DNA of 64,000 bases from Podospora comata (taxonomy: Eukaryota; Ascomycota; Sordariomycetes; Sordariales; Podosporaceae). The notes beneath the pieces were generated by a model. It was not told the origin of the DNA. It was given only the letters and a program-made list of their open reading frames with translations, and did not search any database. Positions 42,843 to 54,074 of this stretch are shown one piece after another (the stretch's first letter is position 1; each line of letters starts with the position of its first letter). The position numbers were made by a program, and so were the translations under genes. The stretch is from positions 7,378,001 through 7,442,000 of the forward strand of contig CP071493.1 of the NCBI GenBank assembly GCA_017354895.1, read 5' to 3'.

Positions 42843-45800
42843 ATGCCCGCCAGCACTTCGTCGGGAGCCAGGCCAGAGCTCGCCGGCGGTGGGAGCAGCG
42901 CCCCGGTGTTGGAATTTCTCTGTCTCTTCACCCACGACTTGCAAAGGAAACAAAAACGATGGCAAGATGGACGCCTCAAGTATCATACCTTCAACAAGCG
43001 GGTCATGGTGTACGATGACCGGGGAAACTCTGTGGGCGACATGCACTGGCAGCGAGACTGGGACTTTGACGAGGGCGAGGAAATCAAGCTGGATCGGGGA
43101 GGGGTCATTGTGCAGGTTCAGGAGTGTGTTGGACGTCAAACCCAGGATTTGACTGATCTGTTGGACAAAAGAGCAAAGGAAAAGGAGGAGCGTCAAAGCC
43201 GTACGGCGGCGAGGATGGCTCCTGCGGCCTTTGGACTACGCACGCCCGCAATTCCATCAACGGTATATCCAGCTCAAATTGCCGGTCCCCGATCCCATCA
43301 CAGGCGTCTTGGCCAGGTCCTAACTCCGACGGGCCACCATGGACGGGCTCTCGTGCCGACTGAATCACCTTTTGAGCAGCGTCAGCAAGACCGGGAGACT
43401 CCTGATGCCAACAAGGAGACTCCCTTGGCGAAAAGGAGAAAACACGACGATGCGCCCCCGAGCAAGCTAGGCTACGCCCAGAGTTTGTTTGGTGCTTCCC
43501 TCACTCTCTCGGCGGTACCCATGAGCTCAGCCCCTGTCCGGCGGCCTGCGGCATCAGCGACGCGGATGCATTCTGGCCCTGCGTCCTCCCAAGAAAATGA
43601 TTCACCGGCGGGAGAGCCCGAAGAGCGGGAATCCCACCCGTCAAAGAGGAGAAAACGCGATGACATGCCGTCTAGTAAGATGGGGTATTCCCAGAGTCTG
43701 TTTGGCGCCACCCTCAACTTATCAGCTGTCCCTATGAGTTCTGCCCCGGCTCTCCGACGAACTACATCGGTGGCACGAGCGCATACAGAACCACCCTCCT
43801 CTCAAGAACATGGGCCACAGCCACAGGAACCGACCAGTGGGGTCCAGGAGATTCCAGTTAACCCTTCTGTACGAGCTGGTCTTTCACGGTCTACTGTAAC
43901 AGCGCCTCTCTTGAAGACTCGTTTACCGCCCTTGGGAAGCGCCTCGAAACCTGCAGCAAAAAACGAGGCTGTTAAAGCCCGCGTAAGACAGAGAGATGTT
44001 GCGGTTGAGTTTCCGGCGGAGGACACTCGCATGAATTCTGACTCCGGGGACAGTGATTTATCTGCGACGAGGAACCGAAACGCAGCGAAATATATCGACA
44101 GAGGTCAGATCCGTGGCCAGAACGTTGCACCAAAGCCGAAAAAGCCACATCCGGTGGTAATTCTTGATCACGGTGATGATGATGATGATGATGATGATGA
44201 TGACGATGTGGAGGGCGGAGAGGATGGCACGAATCTCAACGACAAGAACCAGGCGCCTATACAGGACAAAGATATTGGAGAGAGTCGCACGCCTCCCAGG
44301 AACATGCCCAAACAACGTTCCAAGAAGCCCACGACCAAGACGCCCTTCACAAATGCAGCCCCTGCCACGAAACAAACGAAATCATCGAAGAGCACAAGGA
44401 ACAGCAAAACAAAAAAGGCCCAGGACACTGGCTCTAAACTCCCAGTCGAAGATGAAAGAGCACCCGAGGGTTTTGGACTTAATATGCCACCTGAAGGGCC
44501 AAGGGCACAGTTGTATATCCAACCACGCCAGAAGCGTGGCCTGCTTGTGTCTAATGAGAAAGGAAACAAGTCCAAAAAGCCCAAAGTACGCCATGCTCAA
44601 TCCCATGCCGAGTTGGAATACGATGGAGAGCCTTTTGTTCCAAACCCAGCGCCTATGACCATGTCAGAGGAGGACGATCCGTTTGCGTTCTTTGTCGATG
44701 CTCCACAAGAGGCACAGACAGTCCCCAAGCCCAAAACACCGCCTCTCCTGCAAGATGTACATAGCTTGGGAGCCAGACACGAGAGCCTGGCAAATTCTCA
44801 GGCCAGTAATGAGGATCAGCCATCAAACATTCGGGCCAATGATGACCCATCTCTGGACTCTAACAACACTTTCCCCGTTCCTCCCCCTGCCGCTTCAAAA
44901 ACCAATATGATGGGAGCCAATGACGAGGGCACTGCAGGCCTTTACGGCGCTGAGCACTCAAGAAAGAGATCACCAGGTCAGCAAAGGACGGCCGATTTGG
45001 TCAAAGATACCACCCAGGATCGAGGGAGCACCGTTCAACCTCCGGAGTTGCCGCGAGCCCCGACAGGACCGATCGCTGAACCGCAAACCAGCCCCAGGTA
45101 TCTGCAAGACAAAATGACAGATGAAGAGGACGTCAGCGAGAGGCCTCGAGCTCGTCTACCCAGGAAAAAGGTGACATTGGCACTGGATGAAAGTGACAAT
45201 GACAGCCTGCCCACTCGCAAAACCAAGAAGCGAATGACAATGGCATTAGACGAAAGCGATGATGAAAGGCCAGCAAGCTGCCAGAGCACCAGCCGAGATA
45301 GATCGGTATCAGAAGAGAGCGCCGGTGAGAAGAGGCCAATGCGCCGCAGTAACAGACGCACAGCAAAAGCATTTGTTGGAAGCGATGATGAACTCCCGCC
45401 TACACGTCAGACCAGGAGCAACACAACAGTAGCAGTTTCGGAAGAAAGCGACAGCGAGGAGCTTCCCCAAGTCCCTGTGGCTCCAAGGCTAGCCAGACTC
45501 AGGAAGAGTGTCAAAAGCAGGGAAATCATTGGCTTCATACCGTCGAGTTCCCCCGTCATGGAGGTGGCTACCGTAGCAGAGCCTCGGCCAGCCCCTATTC
45601 CGACTTCTTTTCCAGCTCCTACCCCAGCTCCTCTGCCCTTTTCTTTGCCACCTCTTTCCCCAATTCCCGGTTTGATGGACACACCCCCAGGTCTAGAGGC
45701 CAACGACATGAGCTCTCTGGGCTATTCCAATGGCCCGGAGGCTCCCGCGCCAGGAACAGGCATCCCCGAACCAGAGCCCGTGACTGTGCCAGTCGTACAA

Positions 45801-46592
45801 AGTCTACAAACCAGCAGGGTGTTGCCCCCTTTGCCCGCCTTCGAGTCAACAACAGACGTACCTTCGGCTGTTCGACGGGACAACTTACAACCTACCATCA
45901 CAAGCCGGGAAACACCGGTCAAGGAGTCTGCCCAAGCTCCCACGCCAGCCCACCTCGAACAATCTATCTGCGATTTCCCGAGTGGCGAGCCCCCGCACCA
46001 CCACCTCGCTTCTGCTCCGGGGGCAGATAAGGCTGGGCAGTCTGCAGTTGCTCATCAACAGACCATGCCATCGCTCGACACGAGCTCGACTTCTGTATCG
46101 ATGCGACCAGTTTCTGCCAAGGGACCGAATTTGATTGCAGAGGAAGCGGAGGGTGTCTCAGGGTCACACGGAGCCGTCAGTCATCAAGAGGTGCATGAGA
46201 ACCCAATTGCCGTCCCGCGGGATGTTGGGGTTTCTCTGGTTGCATCAAATAACCCCAACGGTCAAGCACCGCAGGTTCCACCTGCTGCTCCTACTAGACC
46301 GAAAATCGCAAACCCGGCCACTCGCGGCCGTAAGGCTGCCCTCAAGTCACACGCTGCTGGTCAAGTTCCCCAATCTATTCTACCGTTGGAACCCGCCCCT
46401 GCACGGCTGACTGTGCGGCCACCTGTGACAGCACGGCCCGGAGCAGCCGCTGGCGGGCGCCCTAGATATAAGATGCAGCTACCGGGCTTTACCTCGGCGA
46501 AGGAGACAGCAAAGGACTCTGGGGTGGATGTCGGGCCTTGGAGCAGGGAGGCCCATGACCTCTTCGGGAGTGGCCGACCTTCTGAGGCTTAG
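42843..46592 (+). CDS. ZGRF1/Mte1/Dbl2-like protein with N-terminal DUF2439 domain, 1249 aa
   Basis: Single exon. ATG 42843 (MPASTSSGARPE) was chosen since the conserved domain starts 21 residues later; an in-frame ATG at 42720 would add 41 residues including a SPYQ repeat. Residues 22-110 match DUF2439 (EFLCLFTHDLQRKQKRWQDG, LKYHTFNKRVMVYDD, GDMHWQRDWDFDEGEEIKLD). This domain is shared by human ZGRF1, yeast Mte1 and fission yeast Dbl2, which bind FANCM-type helicases and D-loops in recombination repair. No helicase domain is present, as in Mte1. Residues about 196-325 are a 71-residue duplication. A poly-Asp run lies at 44173-44203, and near residues 770-880 are four hydrophobic-then-acidic repeats. 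The C-terminus ends in GPWSREAHDLFGSGRP. DNA-repair function is inferred from the domain. Confidence 0.78.
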   Translation: MPASTSSGARPELAGGGSSAPVLEFLCLFTHDLQRKQKRWQDGRLKYHTFNKRVMVYDDRGNSVGDMHWQRDWDFDEGEEIKLDRGGVIVQVQECVGRQTQDLTDLLDKRAKEKEERQSRTAARMAPAAFGLRTPAIPSTVYPAQIAGPRSHHRRLGQVLTPTGHHGRALVPTESPFEQRQQDRETPDANKETPLAKRRKHDDAPPSKLGYAQSLFGASLTLSAVPMSSAPVRRPAASATRMHSGPASSQENDSPAGEPEERESHPSKRRKRDDMPSSKMGYSQSLFGATLNLSAVPMSSAPALRRTTSVARAHTEPPSSQEHGPQPQEPTSGVQEIPVNPSVRAGLSRSTVTAPLLKTRLPPLGSASKPAAKNEAVKARVRQRDVAVEFPAEDTRMNSDSGDSDLSATRNRNAAKYIDRGQIRGQNVAPKPKKPHPVVILDHGDDDDDDDDDDDVEGGEDGTNLNDKNQAPIQDKDIGESRTPPRNMPKQRSKKPTTKTPFTNAAPATKQTKSSKSTRNSKTKKAQDTGSKLPVEDERAPEGFGLNMPPEGPRAQLYIQPRQKRGLLVSNEKGNKSKKPKVRHAQSHAELEYDGEPFVPNPAPMTMSEEDDPFAFFVDAPQEAQTVPKPKTPPLLQDVHSLGARHESLANSQASNEDQPSNIRANDDPSLDSNNTFPVPPPAASKTNMMGANDEGTAGLYGAEHSRKRSPGQQRTADLVKDTTQDRGSTVQPPELPRAPTGPIAEPQTSPRYLQDKMTDEEDVSERPRARLPRKKVTLALDESDNDSLPTRKTKKRMTMALDESDDERPASCQSTSRDRSVSEESAGEKRPMRRSNRRTAKAFVGSDDELPPTRQTRSNTTVAVSEESDSEELPQVPVAPRLARLRKSVKSREIIGFIPSSSPVMEVATVAEPRPAPIPTSFPAPTPAPLPFSLPPLSPIPGLMDTPPGLEANDMSSLGYSNGPEAPAPGTGIPEPEPVTVPVVQSLQTSRVLPPLPAFESTTDVPSAVRRDNLQPTITSRETPVKESAQAPTPAHLEQSICDFPSGEPPHHHLASAPGADKAGQSAVAHQQTMPSLDTSSTSVSMRPVSAKGPNLIAEEAEGVSGSHGAVSHQEVHENPIAVPRDVGVSLVASNNPNGQAPQVPPAAPTRPKIANPATRGRKAALKSHAAGQVPQSILPLEPAPARLTVRPPVTARPGAAAGGRPRYKMQLPGFTSAKETAKDSGVDVGPWSREAHDLFGSGRPSEA
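43428..43812 (+). repeat. Intragenic duplication of about 213 nt (71 residues)
   Basis: Two diverged copies encode KRRKHDD or KRRKRDD, SKLGY or SKMGY, then SLFGAxLxLSAVPMSS and a Ser-Gln tail. The GYxQSLFG motifs start at codons 43470 and 43683. Confidence 0.9.
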
Positions 46593-47850
46593 GTTGCTGG
46601 GTTGCATACTAGGTCTATATTGAGGCTCATGGAGTGTGCAGTGTATGTTTTCTTAGAGTAAGCAGGCCGGCCGGTTGATGTTGAATGGGTTCAGGGACGG
46701 TCAAACCCTGCGGGCGGATGGAGGCCATATTAGGAGTCAAGTCGTTGTACTGTTTGCTCTGGGTACATGCTCACCGTGGCGCCGCTGCGTTCAATTTGCT
46801 GGTCTGATTCGGAGCTTTAGTACTGCGTACGAACTTATGTCGAGATGAAGTATTTGTCAACAAGGCATGGGGCGCATCTTTGCACCACACTGTAATCTAT
46901 CGAGTCAAAAGTCATCACGGTACATCTTTCAGCTCGCAGAGGCAAGGCTATATTGGATGCTTCATGACCCATCCCATCAGAGCGGCAGCTCCCCAAACCA
47001 GCAGTTCATGTTTTTTCGGCTACGATTCCCTCATCCGGGCCTTTCGACCGGACTAGCTGGGCCGACAAAGGCATGGATACCAGGTAAGGAGGCTATGGTG
47101 AGAGGAGGACCGCCGTAGCAGTATATTTGCCATCTACATCCATTTGCATGGGAAAGGCCCGTATGCCCTCCGGCCTAGTCAAAACATACCCCTTCCATTG
47201 GATCAGATATATGGGGACTTTCTCGACACGCCGGCAGTGCCTCGTGGTTACTATTTGTGGGAATTTGCTCGGACTAACCAATGGACCACCCGGGCCTGTA
47301 ACTCCTCCAAAACAGAAGCTCGAGATTTCTCCCCAACCGGATGCCGTCCCGTCTAGTTTCCATATTGCCATCCACATGACTCAGCCGCATGCGGTATCGA
47401 ACGCACAATACGACGCGGATACGGTGGGAGAGGGGGCTGTTCAGCAAACCCTCTCTGCCCCTTGCCAAGGAAGAGAGACAAGAGAAAGACACGAACAGTA
47501 CGGCATCTTTGCCCTTGTGCCACGCCCTCACTGTCACCAGCTTGTCTCGTTGTAAAAGGTCGAGTGACCATGATTCCACACACCACCACCACCATCACCA
47601 AGCATCACAACCGGCGGCAGATCACTTACAGACACGTTGCTGGCCGTTTTCTAGACCGGATCCACTCGCCCAAGGCACGTCTTGGAGGGAGAATAGAACC
47701 TGGGGAGACTACCACGACAACGTACAACGGCAATACGTATATACCTAGACACGGATACTTTACACGACCGCAAGGCCCAAGACAAAGCTCGTACAAAAAT
47801 ACAACATCAGAAGTTCAATTGGAGATTCTCATTGGGGCACGCAAAAAAAC

Positions 47851-47883
<33 letters not shown>

Positions 47884-48208
47884 CCCGGATGGGAGGGCCG
47901 GACGGGGGGCTGGGGCCCAATGAGAAATTGGAAACAACGAGGGAGAGCTTATGAAAGATTTCCATATTTTATTACAACCCGGAAAAATAAGGCCGAGCGA
48001 ATGAGGTTGTAAAATGGACAAGGTGGTACAAGGCACAGACAGAGAGGTGGGGGGGAGGGAGGGGTTTAGACAATAACAAAAACGGCCGAAAAGATATCTT
48101 TTCTTATGAATGCTGGGGAATTGCGGGTGGGATGGGGGTAGGGGGGAGGATAGGCAACGCGTGGTGGGTTGGTAGCAGATGCGAGGGAATGACGAAGCAA
48201 AGTGACGG

Positions 48209-48258
48209 GAGAGATGGGTGTGAGAGATGGGTGTGAGAGATGGGTGTGAGAGATGGGA
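48209..48258 (+). repeat. 13-nt tandem repeat GAGAGATGGGTGT, about 3.9 copies
   Basis: Three perfect units and a partial fourth that ends GAGAGATGGGA. Confidence 0.92.
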
Positions 48259-48653
48259 TGAACCAGACAGAACCAAGGACTTTGTTTGACGCACGTCGGG
48301 ATCCCAATCTTTCTCTCCAACAACCCTGTAGGGCTGAATAGAACGATGAGACCTGGTGAGTGGAGTGGTTCCATAGAATGGAAGTGTGGAACAGGGAAGA
48401 GGGAAAGCATCAGCGCTAAGCCGTGTGGGGATTAGAAGATGTTTGATGACTTTCCTAGAAGGGCAGTTAGATCACAAAGATGTTTGGGGGATGGGAGTCG
48501 ATTCGATCGGGCGAGAGGAAGGGGGGGATGTGATGGGATTGCAGAGACTTACGATCGTGGGCCATTACTGGAGTATCAGAAGATGGATGCCGTCAGTCAT
48601 CGTGGCATCCACTCTGAAGGGGGAAAAGCATCGGGGAGCGAGCTGTGCGATGG

Positions 48654-48700
48654 TTGAACGAGAGTTGAACGAGAGTTGAACGAGAGTTGGAAGTTGAATG
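48654..48700 (+). repeat. 11-nt tandem repeat GAGTTGAACGA
   Basis: About three clean units flanked by degenerate ones (GGTTGAACG, GAGTTGGAA). Confidence 0.85.
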
Positions 48701-50184
48701 GAAATTCCAGTTGAGTTTAGCGTTCCCGGACGCCACTTGGTTTGTCGTCGGCCGCCAAATGGACACAATGCACAGCAGCCTCGCCTTAGTGCAAAAACAT
48801 GGCTGTCTACGCCTCTCCTAATTGCATTAGCCCAGTAGCACACACCTACACAGCACGAACAAAGTGCGGGGGGCATCTCCCCCCACCATCTCCAGCTCCT
48901 CCTCTCCTCACCACTCGTCAATTCCCGTCATTTGCCCGGCTCTCGTGGTGCGCGAACTACTTACTCCCGACACAGAGCAGCAACACCCAATCAAGCACTT
49001 TCCATTGCGGCCCTGTCTGGCGGTGAAGAAGAAACCCGTCGTACGCTCTCACGGCTCCCTCCTCCACGTTCCGGCTCGCCGAGTCTCCGCACAATACAAC
49101 GGCTACGCCCTTTGGAAGCAGTCGCTTTCAACGGTTTGGCCCGGGGGGATGATGCGGCGTTTCTCGTCTTGTGTTCCCAGTCACCCCCGCTCCCCCCTGG
49201 CTTACGTGTTGGTTGGAGCTTCAGCTTGTCGCTCTTCCTGTTGGTCTTGAATCGCCATTGAACGCCGCACGTCTACCTTCACACACCCGGCTCGCCATGG
49301 CCCCCTGCCATTACCCAGCTGCTCCGAGTGAGCACCACGGATGGGGGCGGGTTGGAATGGGTGTGGATGGTGGTGGATTACGTGTGGTGTGGGTTATGGT
49401 TTTGGGTTGCACTCACTCCATGTCACTAGACACCCCCATCTCCCACACCTCGCCGCCCGTCGCCCCGTCAGTCTGTCGGCTCTGGGGAACGTACGTTCGT
49501 CTGCCATCACGTTCGTGAATCGGAAGGGGATGGGGGGTGGTGAAGCCTCGCATGGGTGGGGGGGGGGTCACCGCTCGGACTCAGCGGCGCCGTACACTAC
49601 ACACCTCTCAACCATCGAGAACAGCGGTGGGTACGTGATGGGAGTGCGCCATGCTTCCCTTTCTAGGTTGATCACACGAAAGCCCAGAGAAGTCTCTTGC
49701 TTGCTTGGTTCGTCAACATCCTTGCTCGAGCATGGATGTCATTTAGTTCCGTTAGGTCCCGACTGCTCGGGTCGCCTTCTTTTGTTTGGCATGTTGATCT
49801 CAGCGCGCTGTTGCCAGAGCAGAATCAGGCTGTGTGTGCCTTGGGGTGTGGTCTGCCTTGTCTTGCTGGCAGCTACAAGATTCACACCGGCCCGCCGCTT
49901 CTTTTTTGACTCTTGCCTACCCCGGGATTTTTGCTTCTCTGCCCTCCATCATCTGTCTTTGTGACCTTTGCAACTGGTTGCGGGGGTGGTGATCGATCCA
50001 ACCTACAACGTTGTCGTCCGCTATTCTCATTTTGTTGCCCCTTTCTTTTGTCATACTATATCGATACAACTTTCCTCCTTTTGCTTGTTGGGTGCTACCT
50101 GATACCACAGCCTTGCCTCACCATTTTCACGCCCTCGGCTCGGAGCCCGTCACCTTGCCTGCTTCCCCGCCGACAGCTTTCTCG

Positions 50185-52119
50185 ATGTCCCGGCCGCAAA
50201 AACGCAAGCTCGCCTCCGGTGTGTCTGAGCCTAGGCCGAAGCGATTCTCGTGGCGAGGCAAGGGTCCAGTCCCTCGGCCTACCCCAAGCGAGGAGACCCA
50301 GGCGCTCTACGATATCTGGCAGCAGGCCGAGCGTGAAGTGAACCTGGCAGACCTGCGGAGGTTGAACGAGCCACCGACCTTTGTCGGCCATGACGAGTTT
50401 CTCTCACCCTCGCAAGCAACTTCGAGATCTCGTTCCCCTTCTTGCGCCAGCACCACTCACTCGGTCACAAAGGCGATGGATGGTGTCGACCTCAACCAAC
50501 AAGGATCGAAGTCCAAAAAGAAACGGGCCACGCGTACCAAACCGCTGAGCAAGCCTGCCAAGGCCAAAGCAGCGTTCATACGAAAGCTGGGAGCTTGTGA
50601 GGACTGCAGGAAACGACGTGTCGGGGTAAGATTGCTCCACCTCTGTCTGCGTCACTTGGGTTGCCTCTAACCTGGCCTTGCAGTGCACTCGCGAACACTG
50701 GGATCTTCATCTCTTCGAGGAAGCATGGAGGGTCAAATACGGACCGTTGCCCGACGAGGAGGATATCAAGCCTACTCCGCTACCCGAATTAGGCGTGGAA
50801 TATTTCAAGACCGAGTTCCAACTCACCCGGATTCTAATCCCCGAGGCCGCCCCCGCACCACCGCCTCCAGACCCGAGCAACCGGTACCAGGCTCGGTTCA
50901 GTGAACTGGACGACCTTGCCGGTGTTGGAGGGCAGGTCGTCTCCGCTGCTGGCGCGCCGCTGGGACCGGTCGATGAGGAGATTGACATCGACAATATGCT
51001 GCAGACATTGCAGCATGAGGACCACGAGGAGCCGCCGCTCATCCCTGTCGAGTTTACCGACTTCTTTGACACCGACTTCGATCTGGACTTTGGCGGCGCC
51101 GACATTTTTCAACCAGCCCCCGAGACGAGCTTCAACCCCGAGCCCGCAGACGATACCTGGCTTGGAGACACAGATTATCAGTGTGTGCCTGTAGGCAAAC
51201 AGACCTACAACTTTGTCGGACAGCTGCAGTTTGAATGTCTCGGAGCCTCTGCCGCCGAGCATGACGGTGTGGAACTCCCTTGTGCGCAACGCTTCAACAC
51301 GTTAGACTTGCTCATCGAGCACTTCTACAGCGCGCACTATGTCTTTGAGAATCACGAGGAGAGAGGAAGGTGCCTGAGCTGCTTGCTCGACTGGGATCTC
51401 ACCAGCGCCGACGAGTTAACCGAGCCCTGCAAGCAGTGTGGCCAGGACCGGCACGAGAAGTGGTACTGGGGATTCATCAGCAAGGGCACACCGCCGAGCT
51501 TGACTTCGGGGACCACGTCCGTGAGGGTCGCCAGTCAAGACGGATATGGCTACGGGATGCAGCAGGGAGGGTCGCCGTTTGGGAACCAGTCGACCGATCT
51601 CTACAGCCACGGCAGCGGGGGTGGGTATGACTTTGGTGGAGGATTCCTCTTTGGGGACTATGGGGACGGGCGCAATCAGTACTACAAGGCGGCCCAGCAC
51701 CTGACGAAGCAGCCGTACAAACCCACGATCAACAGAGGCAGCAAAGCGATGCCGGCTTTTGGGTCCAATCCGGCTTCCTCTATCTTCGTTGGATTCTCCC
51801 TTCTTTCGGTCATCGCCACACGCCTGTATTTGGCCGTCGGAGCTCCCTATCAGCCAGCCTCTTCATTGACGGTGTCGAGCCTAAGTTGGTGGGCGGCTTT
51901 CGTCCCAGAGTTGTCGGTTGGTTGCATCGCTGCCGGGTTGGTAGCGATGTGGCTGTTTCGACATGTTGTTCAGTGTCGGGAGGATTCGGTATGTCCTTGC
52001 CCCTTCTTGTCTCTGGTTGCCGTGATGATTGCTAATGCAAATGACAGCTGTATGCTGCCCTGAGTATAGCCAGGGCGGAGGCTCTTGAGGGTTCCGTGAG
52101 AGCTGCAGTTGCTGCTTAA
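50185..52119 (+). CDS. Half-zinc-cluster protein with two C-terminal membrane segments, 605 aa
   Basis: Three exons: 50185-50625, 50684-51988 and 52048-52119, introns of 58 and 59 nt. The last exon adds LYAALSIARAEALEGS...; without splicing the frame would end in an unlikely tail. A basic N-terminus (KSKKKRATRTK) leads to C-x2-C-x6-C at Cys138, Cys141 and Cys148 (CEDCRKRRVG|C), the first half of a Gal4-type cluster; the other three cysteines are absent. Residues about 335-400 hold a C2H2-like unit (CAQRF...HFYSAH) and two CxxC pairs (CLSC, CKQC). Hydrophobic helices lie at about 514-532 and 549-573. This suggests a nuclear factor held on a membrane, or a membrane protein with zinc sites. No named family is recognised. 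The next gene has a similar plan. Confidence 0.8.
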
Positions 52120-52440
52120 AAGACCTTGGGTGCGTTTTTCTTCTGTCTGGGCTTACACGGTAGATTACTATGACGCAAGTCAGAATTTTGGTTTTGGTTT
52201 TTGGATACCTCTCCCCTTGCTTTCCTTTACCCGACACATGGTGACTCGAGTGTCGGGTGGTGGTTTCGATACTTTCGGCCATTTCTTTTCTTCCTAATTC
52301 TCGTTGCAATGGTTCTTTCCATGTACTGGCTTCTTAATGTCACGGAACCATCGGAGGACAACTGCTGGTTTTGGAGGAGGAAAATGTGTATTCAGCGACA
52401 TTGGGTGGAATACTGCTTTTTGTACTGTCGAGTCATTGGT

Positions 52441-52506
52441 GATGAGGTAGATGGTGAGGTGATTAGGTGATGAGGTGATGAGGTGATTAGGTGATGAGGT
52501 GACGAG
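52441..52506 (+). repeat. 8-nt repeat GATGAGGT/GATTAGGT
   Basis: About seven near-perfect octamers in noncoding DNA downstream of the first half-cluster gene. Confidence 0.85.
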
Positions 52507-53034
52507 TTGCCGAGACGCTTCCGACTTCTTTGTCTTGGAGAACACATGGAGTATGACGGGCGAGATGACTGTACAACCTACCCTTATATATACCTCTTTC
52601 TTCTCAAACCTTTGTCGGCGCCTACACGGATGTTTCCAATTCTACCTCGCATTTCTGCTCCTATCAAGATCGCATCATGCCTACTGCCTACAGATCGTTT
52701 CATGCCCGTAACTCCCAGTATGGGTAAATCCCGCCTGTCACATTGCTTAATCGAAAGAGGGCGAGGCTTGTTTGTGTGACCTTGCAGGAGTAGCGGTTGG
52801 GATCGAAAGCTTGAACACTGCCACGCAACTGCGAGATTGCATTGGACAGGAACCAACAGCCGGCAGAAAGACGGTGGAAGGTGCATCACAACCACCCAAT
52901 CGGTTTGAAGTGCGGGGAAGAGAAAGAGTCATGGAGCTGGAGATGTGAGATAGGCTTGTTGATCTTGATGGCGCCGGTGAGAGCTTTGAGTCAGCTTGAT
53001 CGAATGCAGGTTGTCGGGTTTGTGAGAAGGGGAA

Positions 53035-53066
53035 AGGAGGAGGAGGAGGAGGAGGAGGAGGAGGAG
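53035..53066 (+). repeat. (AGG)n microsatellite
   Basis: About ten pure triplets in noncoding DNA. Confidence 0.9.
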
Positions 53067-54074
53067 TGAAAAGAGAGCACAAGGGGCTGTTTCTTGGCGG
53101 GTGTGTTTTTCGGCTGGCTGGGCTGGGCTGGGGCTGGGGCTGGCCATCTCCACAATGTCGAGAGGGTCTGTGAGGTCGTCTTCAACCCTTTGTGGGGGGA
53201 GAGCCCTCAATTGACGATGGGATCGGAGTCTAGCGGCAAGCAGAGAGTAGAGGGCTTCAAAAAGTCTATTAGGAATGAGGCAGCCAAACTCTCCTTGTTA
53301 CTGGGAATATGTCCCCTTGACTCATCCGTGGCATCCAACCAATGGAGAGAGAATGAAATGCCGGTTGGAGAAGGTGTGAGAGTTGGATGGTGGAAGGATA
53401 CGGCCTCCTGGGGACGAGGTGCAGAGGCGGGTCCGCACCATTCCGTGTGAAGGCGCTCGCCGTGAAGTGCAACCATGCAAGCCACCCCAGTCCGGGGAGA
53501 GGGTACCGGGTGGGAGAGCAATATTCTGTAGAACTTGGAGGATGGTCGGCGGGTGATGCTCCCGCACAGATGAAACTGCGACAGAAATAAGATCGGACAC
53601 CAAGTACATGGCCCCACTCCAAGACTGAGCCACGCTAGTCCTAATTCGACTCGCCGAAATACTGGGGGATCAACCTTCGCTGCGCCTTGATGACTGGTCT
53701 GTCTTGTTGTTGGAATTCAAGCAGTGAAATATCGGCCTGACTCCTTCGGACGAAGCTCTTGTCTCTTCTCTTCTTTTCTTTTCTCTTTCTCTCTACCGGT
53801 ACCCGGAGGCTCGAAATAGTGTTGTTCAATTGCATCCCAGCCAGTTCAAACAAACAAACCTTGCCAACAGGCAGCCGGAGCTTCATCCCCCTGTCGTCTT
53901 TTGCTCTCTTGTTGCTTGCACCTCACACCAATCAGCCAGAGCTTCACAATTCCCATCACACGGATTGTAAGCACCAAAATCCACAACCAAAGTTGGCAAC
54001 ACACCAACCTGCATCCTCAACTCGTCACGGGGTTGTGTTTGACACAGTACGTACAAACGCAACCGTTCAACGCG

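Larger units (their letters stand above)
46593..50184. other. 3.6-kb same-strand intergenic region with tandem repeats
   Basis: It holds the 3' UTR of the ZGRF1/Mte1-like gene and a long promoter/leader of the next gene. Repeats are a 30-nt poly(A) at 47852-47881, a 13-nt unit at 48209 and an 11-nt unit at 48654. The last 250 bp are pyrimidine-rich and leader-like. Open frames are short and not protein-like. No RNA gene was recognised. Confidence 0.5.
52120..54074. promoter_or_regulatory. Intergenic region between the two half-zinc-cluster genes
   Basis: The 1.95 kb contain GATGAGGT/GATTAGGT octamer repeats at 52441-52506, a (GGA)n run at 53035-53066 and a GGGCT-rich patch near 53117-53142. 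The final 300 bp are C/A-rich leader-like sequence. No gene was seen. Confidence 0.5.

Noticed and set aside
47852-47881. 30-nt poly(A) tract as the tail of a retroposed copy
   Set aside because: No element body, promoter boxes or target-site duplication could be seen upstream; it is more likely a simple homopolymer expansion.
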